64,000 nt of DNA from Deltaproteobacteria bacterium (GTDB lineage Bacteria > Myxococcota_A > UBA796 > SXON01). The stretch lies in NCBI GenBank assembly GCA_947445035.1, contig CANFCK010000003.1, forward strand, positions 1 through 64,000, written 5' to 3'. Shown piece after piece: positions 26,366-35,038 of the stretch. Position numbers and translations under genes: made by a program. The notes under the pieces are model-generated. The model saw only the letters and a list, made by a program, of their open reading frames with translations, did not search any database and was not told the DNA's origin. Numbering within the stretch: the first letter of the stretch is position 1; each line of letters begins with the position of its first letter.

Positions 26366-27229
26366 ATGACGCCGTTGATTCCATACTTCGAGGACCCGTC
26401 CTTCACGATTCCGTTCGTGGGACTCGAGATCCATGCGTTCGGAATTCTTGTCGCGATGGGCTTCATTTTGGGTGGCCGCGTCGCCCAGCAGCGCGCTGAC
26501 CAATTCGGAGGCAGCGGCGAGGCGGTGAATCGACTGATCGGATGGTTGGTGCTCGGGGTCTTCCTCGGCGGCCACTGGGGTCACCTGCTGATGTACAAGC
26601 CTGGGGAGCTTGCCGACGAAGGACAGCGGTTCTCGACGATGTTTGCCATGCTCGCGGGCGGGAAACTTCCGCACGGCGACGAGTGGCCGGTGATGCTCCA
26701 GTTCCAACACGGGCTGTCGAGCTTCGGCGGGTTCGCGGTGTGCGTGGGCCTGACCATCTGGTTCTTCCGCAAGGAGCGCCTGCCCTTTTGGCCCAATGCC
26801 GACGGGGTCGCATTCGGACTGACCCTGGGCTGGTTCTTTGGCCGGATGGGTTGCTTCTCGGCGCATGATCACGCGGGGACGCCTACCGACTTCTACCTCG
26901 GTGTCTACGGCATGTGCCCCGGCAACGACCGTACGGTCGCCTGTCACGACATGGGCCTGTACGAGGCCATCTGGTCGATCAGTGTTTTCGGCCTCTTTCT
27001 ACTTTTCGGCCGCAAACCTCGCCCCAGCGGGTTCTACGTGGGCATGCTAGCCGCGCTGTACGGGCCCTACCGCTTTGTCTCCGACTTCTGGCGCCCCTCC
27101 GAGACCGACACGCGCTACGCCGGGCTGACCCCCGCGCAATACGGATCGATCATCGTCACGCTCATCGCCATCTGGGTGCTGCGGACCAAGGTGTTTGGCG
27201 CAAAAACGCCAGCGGCGACCCCAGGTTAG
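26366..27229 (+). CDS. lgt: Prolipoprotein diacylglyceryl transferase (Lgt)
   Basis: The product is 287 residues with about seven membrane helices. The ATG at 26366 starts a standard Lgt N-terminus (IPFVGLEIHAFGILVAMGFI). The signature region reads FFGRMGCFSAHDHAG, matching the conserved arginine-containing Lgt motif; the Asn of the common GRxGNF form is Cys here, as in other deltaproteobacterial variants. The enzyme moves diacylglycerol from phosphatidylglycerol to the lipobox Cys, so it serves the roughly 15 lipoproteins in this window. It is divergent from the MglA-like gene (58-bp gap). Confidence 0.93.
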   Translation: MTPLIPYFEDPSFTIPFVGLEIHAFGILVAMGFILGGRVAQQRADQFGGSGEAVNRLIGWLVLGVFLGGHWGHLLMYKPGELADEGQRFSTMFAMLAGGKLPHGDEWPVMLQFQHGLSSFGGFAVCVGLTIWFFRKERLPFWPNADGVAFGLTLGWFFGRMGCFSAHDHAGTPTDFYLGVYGMCPGNDRTVACHDMGLYEAIWSISVFGLFLLFGRKPRPSGFYVGMLAALYGPYRFVSDFWRPSETDTRYAGLTPAQYGSIIVTLIAIWVLRTKVFGAKTPAATPG

Positions 27230-27235
27230 TTCCCA

Positions 27236-27982
27236 TCAGAAGCGGGCGCCGGCCCCGGTGCGAATGAAGACGCCCTGGATGTTCAGCGTCGCGACATCGC
27301 CAAGTTCGAGAGGCGCATTCCAGGCGTATCCGAACTCCATATGGAAGGTCACATCCACGCGGTCGCCGCGCACGGGCGCCGCTGCCTGGACGCCGAGCGC
27401 AGCGGTGAGGCCGCCTGTCGCCCCCTCCAGCTCGATCTGGCCAGGGTTGTCGTCGACGTCCGGATCGTCGTCGATGCGGAGGATGCCGAGCACCAGCTGA
27501 CCCTGGGCGAGCCCGTAGACGCCGAAATACGGCAGGGGCGACCACGCCGACTTGAGCCCGCCGAAGAACTGATCCTGGTAGTAGGCGGTCCGGAAGAGGT
27601 CCCCGGTGTCGCCCTCCTCGACGAAGTGGGACATGCCCGCGCCGTTGGCCGAAGCGCCCACGAAAGGGGTGATCCACGGAGCCACGCGGTACCCGACACG
27701 GAGCCCAGCGGTCGTGGCACCGTTGCGGTTGAACTCCCCCAGGGCCGAGTTCTCCAAGACGATGCCGGCCACGTGGATGTCCACCTCCCAGGGCTTGCGA
27801 CTCGGGCTGTCGAGGTCGGCGGCAAGCGACGCAACCACCGGTGGCCCAAGAGGCGCCGGCGAAGCAGGCGGCGGCGGGGTTTCGGAGGCGGTCGGCGCCG
27901 GCGTTTCGGCGGCAGGAGCCGGCGGCGGGGACCCGGTCGGCTCTTCGGCGAGGGCAAGGGCGATGAGGCTGAGCATGGTCAC
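27236..27982 (-). CDS. Predicted outer-membrane protein with Pro/Ala-rich N-terminal linker
   Basis: The product is 248 residues (start at 27982 or, two codons later, 27976). A very short hydrophobic signal (MLSLIALALA) is followed by a 35-residue Pro/Ala/Thr-rich stretch that could cross the peptidoglycan. The rest alternates hydrophobic and polar residues (FGVYGLAQGQLVLGILRI) and ends in TGAGARF, a barrel-type terminal strand. The start overlaps the stop of the upstream propeller lipoprotein (ATGA). Function unknown. Confidence 0.72.
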   Translation of the reverse strand: MTMLSLIALALAEEPTGSPPPAPAAETPAPTASETPPPPASPAPLGPPVVASLAADLDSPSRKPWEVDIHVAGIVLENSALGEFNRNGATTAGLRVGYRVAPWITPFVGASANGAGMSHFVEEGDTGDLFRTAYYQDQFFGGLKSAWSPLPYFGVYGLAQGQLVLGILRIDDDPDVDDNPGQIELEGATGGLTAALGVQAAAPVRGDRVDVTFHMEFGYAWNAPLELGDVATLNIQGVFIRTGAGARF

Positions 27983-29532
27983 TCCGCGGCCGCGCGACGC
28001 GGCAGGATCGGGGTCTCGGCAAACCGAAGGGTGGCAAAGCCGGTCACAGTCGTGACTGCATCGTCGGCGGGGTCGAGGAAGCTGAGCATGCCCAGCGCGC
28101 TGTCCTGCACGACGACAAAGCCGCCGTCAGGTGTCGTGGCAATGCCGACCGGCGGGGCCGGCAGCTCGATGGCGACCGCGGAAGCGTCGTCCAGCCGCAC
28201 CTTGAGGATCGTGTCGAGCTCGCTCAGCAGCAAGAGCGCGTAGTCGGCGGTGTCGCCCTCGATCGTGGCGAAGCCGACGGGGGCGGACTCCAAAACCAGC
28301 GTGACGGCCTCTGGCACGTCCTCCGTCCCCGGCGCGGCGACGGTGAAGATGCCGAACGCGTAGTGACTGTCGTAGAAGTCGCCGGAGGCCGACTCGGCCC
28401 GCATCGTTGCCACCGCGTGACGGGCGCCGGCCCGCAGCTCGATGACGGGGTTTTCCGCGCGCTGTTCGGCCCAGTCGCCGCTGAGCGCATCGACCATGAT
28501 CACGTCCTTGTAGCCGTTCTGCTGGTCGTTGTAGAAGAGCGCCCCCGCGGGGGTCATCACCCCGGACGACGCCGGCTCTTCGACGGCGATGCTAGCCAAC
28601 TCGAAGAACTCGTGCTCGATGACGTCGATCTGCGGCCGCCCGGCGTAGGCCACCAGAGTGCGGTTGTTCACCGTGTCTTCGAGCATGACCGAGGGAGCGC
28701 CTGCAAGCTCCAGAAGATCGATGGATTCGGCCTGAAGGTCGAGAACGTACAGATCGGTTGACGATTCGACGCTGACCAGCGCGTAGCGACCGTCGGCGAC
28801 GATGACCACGTCATTGGGCGTGATCGCCTGATCGGAGTCGAGGGTGAGTGGGTAGGTGACGCACACGCTCCAGGCGTCGCAACCGTCAGATGCGGTGGCG
28901 AGGTCGATGACGGCGACATGACTGCGGGAGAGCACCACCGCGCGGCGATTGTCGGCGGTGAAGAGCACCGACTCCGGCGCAAAGCCCACCGGCACCCGAT
29001 TCACGGTGGCGCCGGTATCGACGAAGGTGACCTCGTTGAGGTTCAGAAAGCCGTCGAACTGCACGTCAGTGGCGTTCTCAGGGTCGAGGTACAGCGCCGC
29101 GAGGGTCCCGTCGGCCGTCCATTCGGCGGCGTTGAGCGCTGCGGACACGCCGAGCAGCGCCCCGCCCCCGACCCGCTCGCCATCGCGGACAAGCACCATT
29201 TCGCGCTGGGTCGTCAGGCGACTGGACGGGCAGTCGCTGGCGTACACGATGTCCGGGTCGTCATCCTCGCAGACCTCCCAGGAGGTCGTCACAAAGACGC
29301 TCGAGCCATCGGGCGAGGCCAAGAGCGAGTCCGGCGCGGCCCCGTCGAGGTCCACCTCCGACCACGTGCCATCCGGCAGCACACGGACCAGCGCACCGGC
29401 GACGCCGAGCCGCACGTAGACCCCGTCTGAAAGCACGGCGACAGCAGGGTCCCAGAGCAGGTCGTGGTAGCGGGTGTCGCCCGTGGGGAAGTCCCAGGGA
29501 TCGCAGCCGGCGAAGAGAAGGAGCGTCAGCAT
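27979..29532 (-). CDS. Beta-propeller lipoprotein
   Basis: The product is 517 residues and starts MLTLLLFAGCDPWDF. The lipidated Cys is residue 10 and Asp follows at +2, a residue that in E. coli would keep a lipoprotein in the inner membrane. The mature part repeats blade-like units (LLASPDGSSVFVTT, LFTADNRRAVVLSRSHVAVID, IVADGRYALVSVE), typical of YVTN/lactonase-type propellers. It looks paralogous to the gene upstream, 8 bp away. Binding partner unknown. Confidence 0.82.
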   Translation of the reverse strand: MLTLLLFAGCDPWDFPTGDTRYHDLLWDPAVAVLSDGVYVRLGVAGALVRVLPDGTWSEVDLDGAAPDSLLASPDGSSVFVTTSWEVCEDDDPDIVYASDCPSSRLTTQREMVLVRDGERVGGGALLGVSAALNAAEWTADGTLAALYLDPENATDVQFDGFLNLNEVTFVDTGATVNRVPVGFAPESVLFTADNRRAVVLSRSHVAVIDLATASDGCDAWSVCVTYPLTLDSDQAITPNDVVIVADGRYALVSVESSTDLYVLDLQAESIDLLELAGAPSVMLEDTVNNRTLVAYAGRPQIDVIEHEFFELASIAVEEPASSGVMTPAGALFYNDQQNGYKDVIMVDALSGDWAEQRAENPVIELRAGARHAVATMRAESASGDFYDSHYAFGIFTVAAPGTEDVPEAVTLVLESAPVGFATIEGDTADYALLLLSELDTILKVRLDDASAVAIELPAPPVGIATTPDGGFVVVQDSALGMLSFLDPADDAVTTVTGFATLRFAETPILPRRAAAE

Positions 29533-29540
29533 GGTGGCCT

Positions 29541-31094
29541 CTAGTGCTCGATGTCGCTGTTGAGCTCGAAACCGGTGATGGTGTCGAGGGCGTCGGTGGT
29601 GGCGTCGTAGAAGGAGATGCGTCCCAGATCGTGCGCCTGGCTGGCCCAGGCGACGTCGTGCCCCGGCAGCGTGCCGATGAAGGCTGGCTGGCTGGGCAAG
29701 GACACGGTGGTCGGGATGAGGGTGTTGAAGTCCACGGCCTCGAGCAGATCGTGGCCATCGAGGATGAAGAAGCCGTAGCGGTCGTCGTCGGTCACGGTGT
29801 AGCCGGTGGGCTCCGACGGCAAGAGCAGCCGGTTCTCACCGATGCTCGCGGTCTCCATGAGGGTCAGCGCCCACTTGTTGTAGAAGGGGTCGTTCGAATC
29901 GGCGTCTTCGGCGTTTTCTTTGGTGTGGAAGATCAAGGCGGTGGTCCCTTCAGGACTCAAGCCCACGCTGGCCACCGGCTTCACCAGGCTGCGCGTGTCG
30001 AAATCGCTGGTGCCAACCTCCCAGATGGTCAGGGCATCCACCGCGGAGGCGTTGGTGTAGAGGACGGCGCGCGCCCCGTCGCCGGTGAAGGTGATGCTGC
30101 CGAAGGGCAGGTCGACCGGGAAGTCGACGACATCAGGGGTAGCATAGGGATTAGCCAGGTCATAGGACCAGATCTGACGGGCCGAGCGGGCGATCACCGC
30201 GAGGAAGGCGTTGTCGGCGGTCACGTCCATGTCAGTGGGGTCGGTGCCGACCACGACCCGGTCGACCACCCCGTTGTCGAGATCGACGATGAGCAGATCT
30301 TCGGCGCCACGCTGCCGCACGAACGCGTACTTGCCGTCGGGGGTCAGCACCACCTCCTCGGCGACAGGCGGGCTGGCGTCATCCTCCACCAACGGAATGA
30401 TTGTGCGCGCGGGCGTGTCGCCGGCCAACTCGACCACCGCCAAGGCCGTGTCGCTCACGACGACCGCACGGGTGCCGTCGTCACTCCACCGGACACCGGC
30501 GGGGTCGTAGCCGACGGCCATCGCGAAGTGAGTGGCCGGGTCGGTGCGGACGAAGCTGACCTCGTTGAAGCTGGTGACGCCGCCGGAGCTTCCCATCGAC
30601 TCCGCGTTGGGGTCGTACCAGGCCATCGCCCACTCCCCGTTGGGGGAGAGCGAGAGCTGGTTCATGTTGTCGCGAATCTCCACCGGGAAGACCTCCAAGG
30701 TCTCGGCATATACGATGCTGACGGCATCATCACCCTCATCGAGCGTGATCGCAAGACGATAATCGCTGGTGGTCTGGACCGTGGAAGGGATGCGACCCAC
30801 CTCGACGGTGACCACCTCGAGTGAGCTGACCGCGATGCGGGTGAGCGTGTCGCGGTCGGGATTGGCGACGAAGACGTACTGGTCCGTCGCGGCTGGGGCG
30901 AGCTTCAGGTAGTCGGACTCGTCCTCGGACGGAGGCGCACCGGTATCTGCAGAATCGCTGGCGTCCCCCGCGGCGGCGCCGGTGTCGCCGAAACCGGACC
31001 CGGAATCCCAATCGGCTTTGCCTGCCGTCATGTTGCTTTCCGAGTTGCACGCGGGGAGGAGCAGGAGGAGGCACAACGGAAGGGGCAAGCGCAT
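29541..31094 (-). CDS. Beta-propeller lipoprotein with Asp/Ser/Thr-rich linker
   Basis: The ATG at 31094 gives MRLPLPLCLLLLLPAC, with Cys16 lipidated; an ATG 7 codons upstream is less suitable. The 517-residue product has a flexible linker rich in D, S, G and T (DSGSGFGDTG region) from residue ~24 to 55, then a seven- or eight-bladed propeller (LSLSPNGEWAMAWYD, LTPDGKYAFVRQRGAEDLLI, VTADNAFLAVIARSARQIW). It resembles YVTN/SMP-30-like domains. Together with the next two genes it forms a leftward envelope operon. Confidence 0.82.
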   Translation of the reverse strand: MRLPLPLCLLLLLPACNSESNMTAGKADWDSGSGFGDTGAAAGDASDSADTGAPPSEDESDYLKLAPAATDQYVFVANPDRDTLTRIAVSSLEVVTVEVGRIPSTVQTTSDYRLAITLDEGDDAVSIVYAETLEVFPVEIRDNMNQLSLSPNGEWAMAWYDPNAESMGSSGGVTSFNEVSFVRTDPATHFAMAVGYDPAGVRWSDDGTRAVVVSDTALAVVELAGDTPARTIIPLVEDDASPPVAEEVVLTPDGKYAFVRQRGAEDLLIVDLDNGVVDRVVVGTDPTDMDVTADNAFLAVIARSARQIWSYDLANPYATPDVVDFPVDLPFGSITFTGDGARAVLYTNASAVDALTIWEVGTSDFDTRSLVKPVASVGLSPEGTTALIFHTKENAEDADSNDPFYNKWALTLMETASIGENRLLLPSEPTGYTVTDDDRYGFFILDGHDLLEAVDFNTLIPTTVSLPSQPAFIGTLPGHDVAWASQAHDLGRISFYDATTDALDTITGFELNSDIEH

Positions 31095-31200
31095 GAGGAC
31101 TCCGGCGTTCAGCACACAGCAAGAAGCGGGCCACCCCCCGATGATTCGTCAAGAAGCGCCCGTCAGACACAGGATTCCCCCCGCGGCCCCGTCCCACACC

Positions 31201-32526
31201 TTACGCCGGCTTCGGCCCTGCCGTGACATCGGGGTCCTCCTGCTCGGCCACCTCCAGGGACGAACGCAAGAAGAGCATCAACACCGGCGCCGCGAGGGTC
31301 ATCAGCCCGATCACCAACCACATGGTGGTGCTGTCACGCGGCCCCTCCTTGGGGCACCAGGTCATGAGGAGCCACCCCGACATGTAGCCGGCGCCCATCT
31401 TCGCCACGAACATCGGCACTTCTGCGAGGCCCATGTACGAGGACTCACGCCCGCGCGGGGCCACCGTGGCGGTGTACTCGTACAGCCGAGGTGACCACAC
31501 CACTTCACCGATGCTGAGCGCGACGATGAACACCAGGCTGGCGGTGACGCTCGTCGAAAAGGCCATCGCGAAAACCGAAAGCGCGGACACCAATGCACCG
31601 GCCACGATCACCGGGTACGGCTTGAATTGTCGCGTCAGCAGCGTCGCGAACGGCGTGAGCACGATGACCATCACCGGGTTGATCGACCAGTAGCTGGCGA
31701 AGTGGAAGTCTTCGCCGAACTCTCGGATTGCGTACTTGGGCCAGGTGGTGTGGGCGTGCTGGAAGATGAGCCGCACGAACGTGAGCAGGGCGACGAAGGT
31801 CAAAAAGCGCCAAAACGCCCGCTCCGAGAGCACTTCCTGTGCGATTCTAAACGGGTTGCGCAAGGGGAGCGGGGCGGCGAGCTCCGGCGGTGCCTGCCGC
31901 AAACACAGTGCCAGCCCGACGTTGATGGTCGAGCAGCAGGCACCCACCGCAAAGACCGCCTGAGAGCTGCTGAAGTGCCAGCCCCCTACATCCAGCCCCT
32001 GCTTGAAGAACGCGCGGAAGCCGTCAATGAGCGGGCCCTGCATCGCCGCGCCCACGTTCATGAGCACGTAGTAGATCGAGAACGCGAACGCGACCGTCGC
32101 CGCGGTGGTGTAGCTGCGAACCGCCGCGTTCATCGTCGGCTTCATCGAGCCGATGCCCCAGACGGCCAACGCAAGCGCCAGGTACACGCCCCCCAGGGAC
32201 GGCGTCAGCGCTAGAAACCACCGTCCGGCCATCGTCGAGATCGCTGCCACCAGCAGCGCGCGACGGACGCCCATCGCATCGGCGATGAACCCCGCCATGA
32301 AAACCACCAGCGAGATTGCCGTCTGCCAACCCCCCACAACCGCACCCGCCTGAGCGTCGTCGAGGGCGTGGTCGTCGGAGAGGAAGATCGCGAGGAGCGA
32401 GTAGATCGCGAAATAGCCGATCGACTCGAAGAGCTTCATCGCGTAGACGATCCACAGCTCGCGCGGCGAGTGGGCCAGGGCCCGGAGGTCGGCGGAGAGC
32501 GCGGCGAGGCCGCTACGAGCGGACAT
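31201..32526 (-). CDS. MFS transporter
   Basis: The product is 441 residues with 12 predicted membrane helices, the normal MFS layout. Loop 2-3 carries GFIADAMGVRRALL, the MFS signature A (G-x3-D-x2-G-x-R). The segments YAMKLFESIGYFAIYSLLAIF and GSMKPTMNAAVRSYT resemble the proton-dependent oligopeptide (POT) branch, but substrate cannot be assigned. It probably works in the inner membrane. It lies 106 bp downstream of the propeller lipoprotein start (same strand as the 27-31 kb cluster) and is divergent from the thiE-like gene. Confidence 0.85.
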   Translation of the reverse strand: MSARSGLAALSADLRALAHSPRELWIVYAMKLFESIGYFAIYSLLAIFLSDDHALDDAQAGAVVGGWQTAISLVVFMAGFIADAMGVRRALLVAAISTMAGRWFLALTPSLGGVYLALALAVWGIGSMKPTMNAAVRSYTTAATVAFAFSIYYVLMNVGAAMQGPLIDGFRAFFKQGLDVGGWHFSSSQAVFAVGACCSTINVGLALCLRQAPPELAAPLPLRNPFRIAQEVLSERAFWRFLTFVALLTFVRLIFQHAHTTWPKYAIREFGEDFHFASYWSINPVMVIVLTPFATLLTRQFKPYPVIVAGALVSALSVFAMAFSTSVTASLVFIVALSIGEVVWSPRLYEYTATVAPRGRESSYMGLAEVPMFVAKMGAGYMSGWLLMTWCPKEGPRDSTTMWLVIGLMTLAAPVLMLFLRSSLEVAEQEDPDVTAGPKPA

Positions 32527-32565
32527 TGCGCCTACGTTCGATGCTCATGTGACGTCCAGGAGGTG

Positions 32566-32585
32566 GCCCCTGGTAGCTCAGGGGC
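32566..32585. promoter_or_regulatory. Hairpin in the leader of the thiE-like gene
   Basis: GCCCCTG (32566-32572) and CAGGGGC (32579-32585) form a perfect 7-bp inverted repeat around a 6-nt loop, 30 nt before the ATG. It could be an attenuating RNA structure or an operator. It does not match the TPP riboswitch core. Confidence 0.35.
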
Positions 32586-32614
32586 GGACTCCGGGCCGCC
32601 TGTTAGCCCTCCGG

Positions 32615-33145
32615 ATGCGCATCCTGGTGATCACCGACGGTGGGCTGGATCTCGTCCAAAGGGTGCACCAGCTCTGGGATGCCGGCGCCAGCGTGCTCGT
32701 ACGGGAGCCGACCCTCCCGGCCGGGCTGCCGCTGGACCGCGTGATTCTCCACGCGCGGATGCCTGGTGCGGCCGACGTCGCCCACGCACTACACCTGTCG
32801 GCAGAAATGGACGTCGTGAGTTGGCGCGCCCGGTTCACGGGCACGCTCGGAGTGAGCGCGCACTCCCGCGAAGCCGCTCTGGCCGCGCTCGGAGCGGGTG
32901 CCGACTACGCGCTGCTCTCCCCGATCTTCGCGGCGCGCCACGGCCGCGACCCACTCGGTCCCACCGGCCTCGCGGGGCTGTGGGCGCTGGGCGGCGTGCT
33001 GCCCGAGCATGTCGGAATCTGTCGCGAGCGTGGAGCCGTTGGCATCGCCGTCCAAGGCGCTATCTGGCACGCACCGGCGCCGGTGGCGGCGTTGCAACGC
33101 TACCTGCCGACGACCCCGCCGATCGGGCTGGACGCCGAGCCGTAG
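32615..33145 (+). CDS. ThiE/TenI-like thiamine phosphate synthase family protein
   Basis: The product is 176 residues, shorter than typical ThiE (~210). It is a TIM-barrel relative with GVSAHS (ThiE GxSxHS), [11 protein letters not shown] (ThiE ADYvgxGpif) and [12 protein letters not shown] (GadGvAvisAI) elements. It either joins the thiazole and pyrimidine phosphates or, like TenI, isomerises the thiazole. The opposite-strand neighbour is thiG, and the two 3' ends overlap by 46 bp, which supports a thiamine role. The ATG at 32615 is chosen because family similarity starts there; a GTG at 32549 is also open. Confidence 0.78.
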   Translation: MRILVITDGGLDLVQRVHQLWDAGASVLVREPTLPAGLPLDRVILHARMPGAADVAHALHLSAEMDVVSWRARFTGTLGVSAHSREAALAALGAGADYALLSPIFAARHGRDPLGPTGLAGLWALGGVLPEHVGICRERGAVGIAVQGAIWHAPAPVAALQRYLPTTPPIGLDAEP

Positions 33146-33867
33146 AGCTTCTTCGGAATCCGCCCGGCCTCGAACGCGAGCCGCCCCGCTTCGACGCCCA
33201 ACCGCATCGCGCTGGCCATCTTGACCGGGTCCGTCGCGCCGGCGACCGCGGTGTTCAAAAGGACCGCGGTCACGCCCATTTCCAGCGCGAGGGCCACATC
33301 ACTGGCGGTGCCCACCCCGGCATCGACGATGACCGGGACCTTGGCTTGTTCGAGGATGATCTGCAGGTTCCACGGATTGCGGATGCCAAGGCCCGAGCCG
33401 ATGGGCGCCGCGAGCGGCATGACCGCGACGCAGCCGATGTCGGCGAGCTGCTTGCAGGCCACAGGGTCGTCGGTGACGTACGGCAGGACCACGAATCCGT
33501 CGCGCACCAGCACACGCGCAGCTTCGAGCGTACCCTCCACGTCCGGGAAAAGGGTTTCGGGGTCGCCGATGACCTCGAGCTTCACCCAGTTTGTGCCCAG
33601 CAATTCACGCGCGAGCTTTGCGGTCAGCACGGCGTCCTCGGCGGTGTAGCAGCCGGCCGTATTGGGCAGCACATGCACCTTGGTACGGTCGATGAAATCG
33701 AGGATGTTTTCGCCTGGGGGGGCGCTGAGGTCGACCCGGCGGATGGCCAGGGTGACCATCTCGGTGGCGCTGGCAAGGTGACAGTCGCGCATCACCGCGA
33801 AGGACGGGTATTTTCCGGTGCCGAGCACCAGACGCGAGGTGAAGGTACGGTCGGCGAGTGTCCACAT
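33100..33867 (-). CDS. thiG: Thiazole synthase ThiG
   Basis: The product is 255 residues, the usual length. It has the ThiG start [25 protein letters not shown], the Schiff-base Lys K96 in [22 protein letters not shown] and [10 protein letters not shown] (phosphate-binding loop). ThiG builds the thiazole phosphate from deoxyxylulose phosphate, dehydroglycine and ThiS thiocarboxylate. No thiS, thiF or thiH lies in the window. The upstream gene ends 14 bp away, so there is no room for a TPP riboswitch directly in front of thiG; it is the last gene of the 41.6-33.1 kb leftward run. Confidence 0.96.
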   Translation of the reverse strand: MWTLADRTFTSRLVLGTGKYPSFAVMRDCHLASATEMVTLAIRRVDLSAPPGENILDFIDRTKVHVLPNTAGCYTAEDAVLTAKLARELLGTNWVKLEVIGDPETLFPDVEGTLEAARVLVRDGFVVLPYVTDDPVACKQLADIGCVAVMPLAAPIGSGLGIRNPWNLQIILEQAKVPVIVDAGVGTASDVALALEMGVTAVLLNTAVAGATDPVKMASAMRLGVEAGRLAFEAGRIPKKLYGSASSPIGGVVGR

Positions 33868-33881
33868 GCGCGCGGCTTATA

Positions 33882-35027
33882 TCAACGTGTGGTCCGCACC
33901 CAGGAAACGTCGTGAGCGTAGGTGATCCGGCTCTCCAACGGCCGGTCCGCGAACCAGCGTGGCGCGGTCGGCATCACGGACAGCACGACGGCATCACCCT
34001 CCCAGCGGGCCAGGGTCCGACCGACGCCGTGGCCGGGCTGACCGTTGATGTCGACGACGAAGGCACCGTGCGCGTCGCCGTCGAAGCGGCGGCGAACATC
34101 AGGAAGACGCGGTGAGAAGGTCACGTTCACCAGCGGGCTGCCCTCCCCATTTTGTACGGCCTGGGCACGGTCGAGCTCGCCCCCCACGAAGTGGTAGCGC
34201 AGGCTCACCACCGGGCCGTCGCGAACGACCCAGCCATCCTGGGCAACGGACCAGCGCTCCTCGGCCTCGGTGGGCCAGTCGTCGGCGGCGCAGGGGCGCT
34301 TGAGCACGAATCCGCTCGCGTCACCCCCCTGGCAGAAGTCGGCGACAGCGAAGCCACCTTGGACCTGGGCGAGGAGGTACGCCTCGGGCACGAGGTTCGC
34401 CAGCCGATGCAGCTTTCGCTCGACCCCGGCGATGCTGATCTGCGCGCTCCCACCAATGCGAAAGCGGTACAGGTCCAAGAGCGCCGCGACGCTCGCCCGG
34501 CTGTGGCCCATGGTGTTGCCGTTGCGCGGTTGGCTCGGCGCCGTCGGGAGCGGTCCCGTGTAGTGGACATCCGTGCCCTGACCCAGCGGGTTCTGGTATT
34601 GAAACCGAAGGTCGGCGTGGGTGGCAGTGCCCACGTCGGTCACGACGAGCGCCCGCTGGCGCCGGCGCACGGGTACCTCCGGCACCCAGGAGGCCAGGTC
34701 GTCGAGATCGGCGGTGATCGTCTGCTCCCGGTCGATGCCCGCATCCTTGGCGAGCCACACCGACCGCCCGGGCACATCGACTCGCGCGTACTCGTGCATC
34801 ACCCAGTCCGGATGGTCGGAAACCAGCACGATATCGAGCGCGTAGCGCAGCCCCCACACCTGGATCGGCAGCACCGGCCAGGGCACGCTCGGCGCGCTGA
34901 GGTAGGTGAGCGCGGCCCCGTCGGCGGTGCGCGGGGCCTCGGCGCGGTCGTAGGCTGCGCGCGCGGCCCCGGTCGCGACCGGAGGTCCCGGCAATACGTC
35001 GCGGAGCCCGCAGCCGGCGAGCAGCAA
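33882..35027 (-). CDS. Lipoprotein of unknown function
   Basis: From the TTG at 35027 the product is 381 residues, beginning MLLAGCG. That leaves only five residues before the lipobox Cys, so translation may start a few codons upstream at a CTG (the frame reads LALLTPTLLLLAGC). No in-frame ATG or GTG is available there. The mature part contains WVPEVPVRRRQRALVVTDVG and a WFADRPLESRITYAHDVSW end, with no recognised family. It sits between a barrel gene (11-bp gap) and thiG in the leftward run. Confidence 0.72.
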   Translation of the reverse strand: MLLAGCGLRDVLPGPPVATGAARAAYDRAEAPRTADGAALTYLSAPSVPWPVLPIQVWGLRYALDIVLVSDHPDWVMHEYARVDVPGRSVWLAKDAGIDREQTITADLDDLASWVPEVPVRRRQRALVVTDVGTATHADLRFQYQNPLGQGTDVHYTGPLPTAPSQPRNGNTMGHSRASVAALLDLYRFRIGGSAQISIAGVERKLHRLANLVPEAYLLAQVQGGFAVADFCQGGDASGFVLKRPCAADDWPTEAEERWSVAQDGWVVRDGPVVSLRYHFVGGELDRAQAVQNGEGSPLVNVTFSPRLPDVRRRFDGDAHGAFVVDINGQPGHGVGRTLARWEGDAVVLSVMPTAPRWFADRPLESRITYAHDVSWVRTTR

Positions 35028-35038
35028 CAGGGTAGGCG

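Noticed and set aside
32560..32630. tRNA-like D-arm sequence GGTAGCTCAGG
   Set aside because: The rest of the cloverleaf (anticodon stem, T arm with TTCAA/TTCGA) is missing; it is explained by the 7-bp hairpin.
33868..33881. TPP riboswitch before thiG
   Set aside because: Only 14 bp separate thiG from the upstream gene, and no conserved TPP core is seen.
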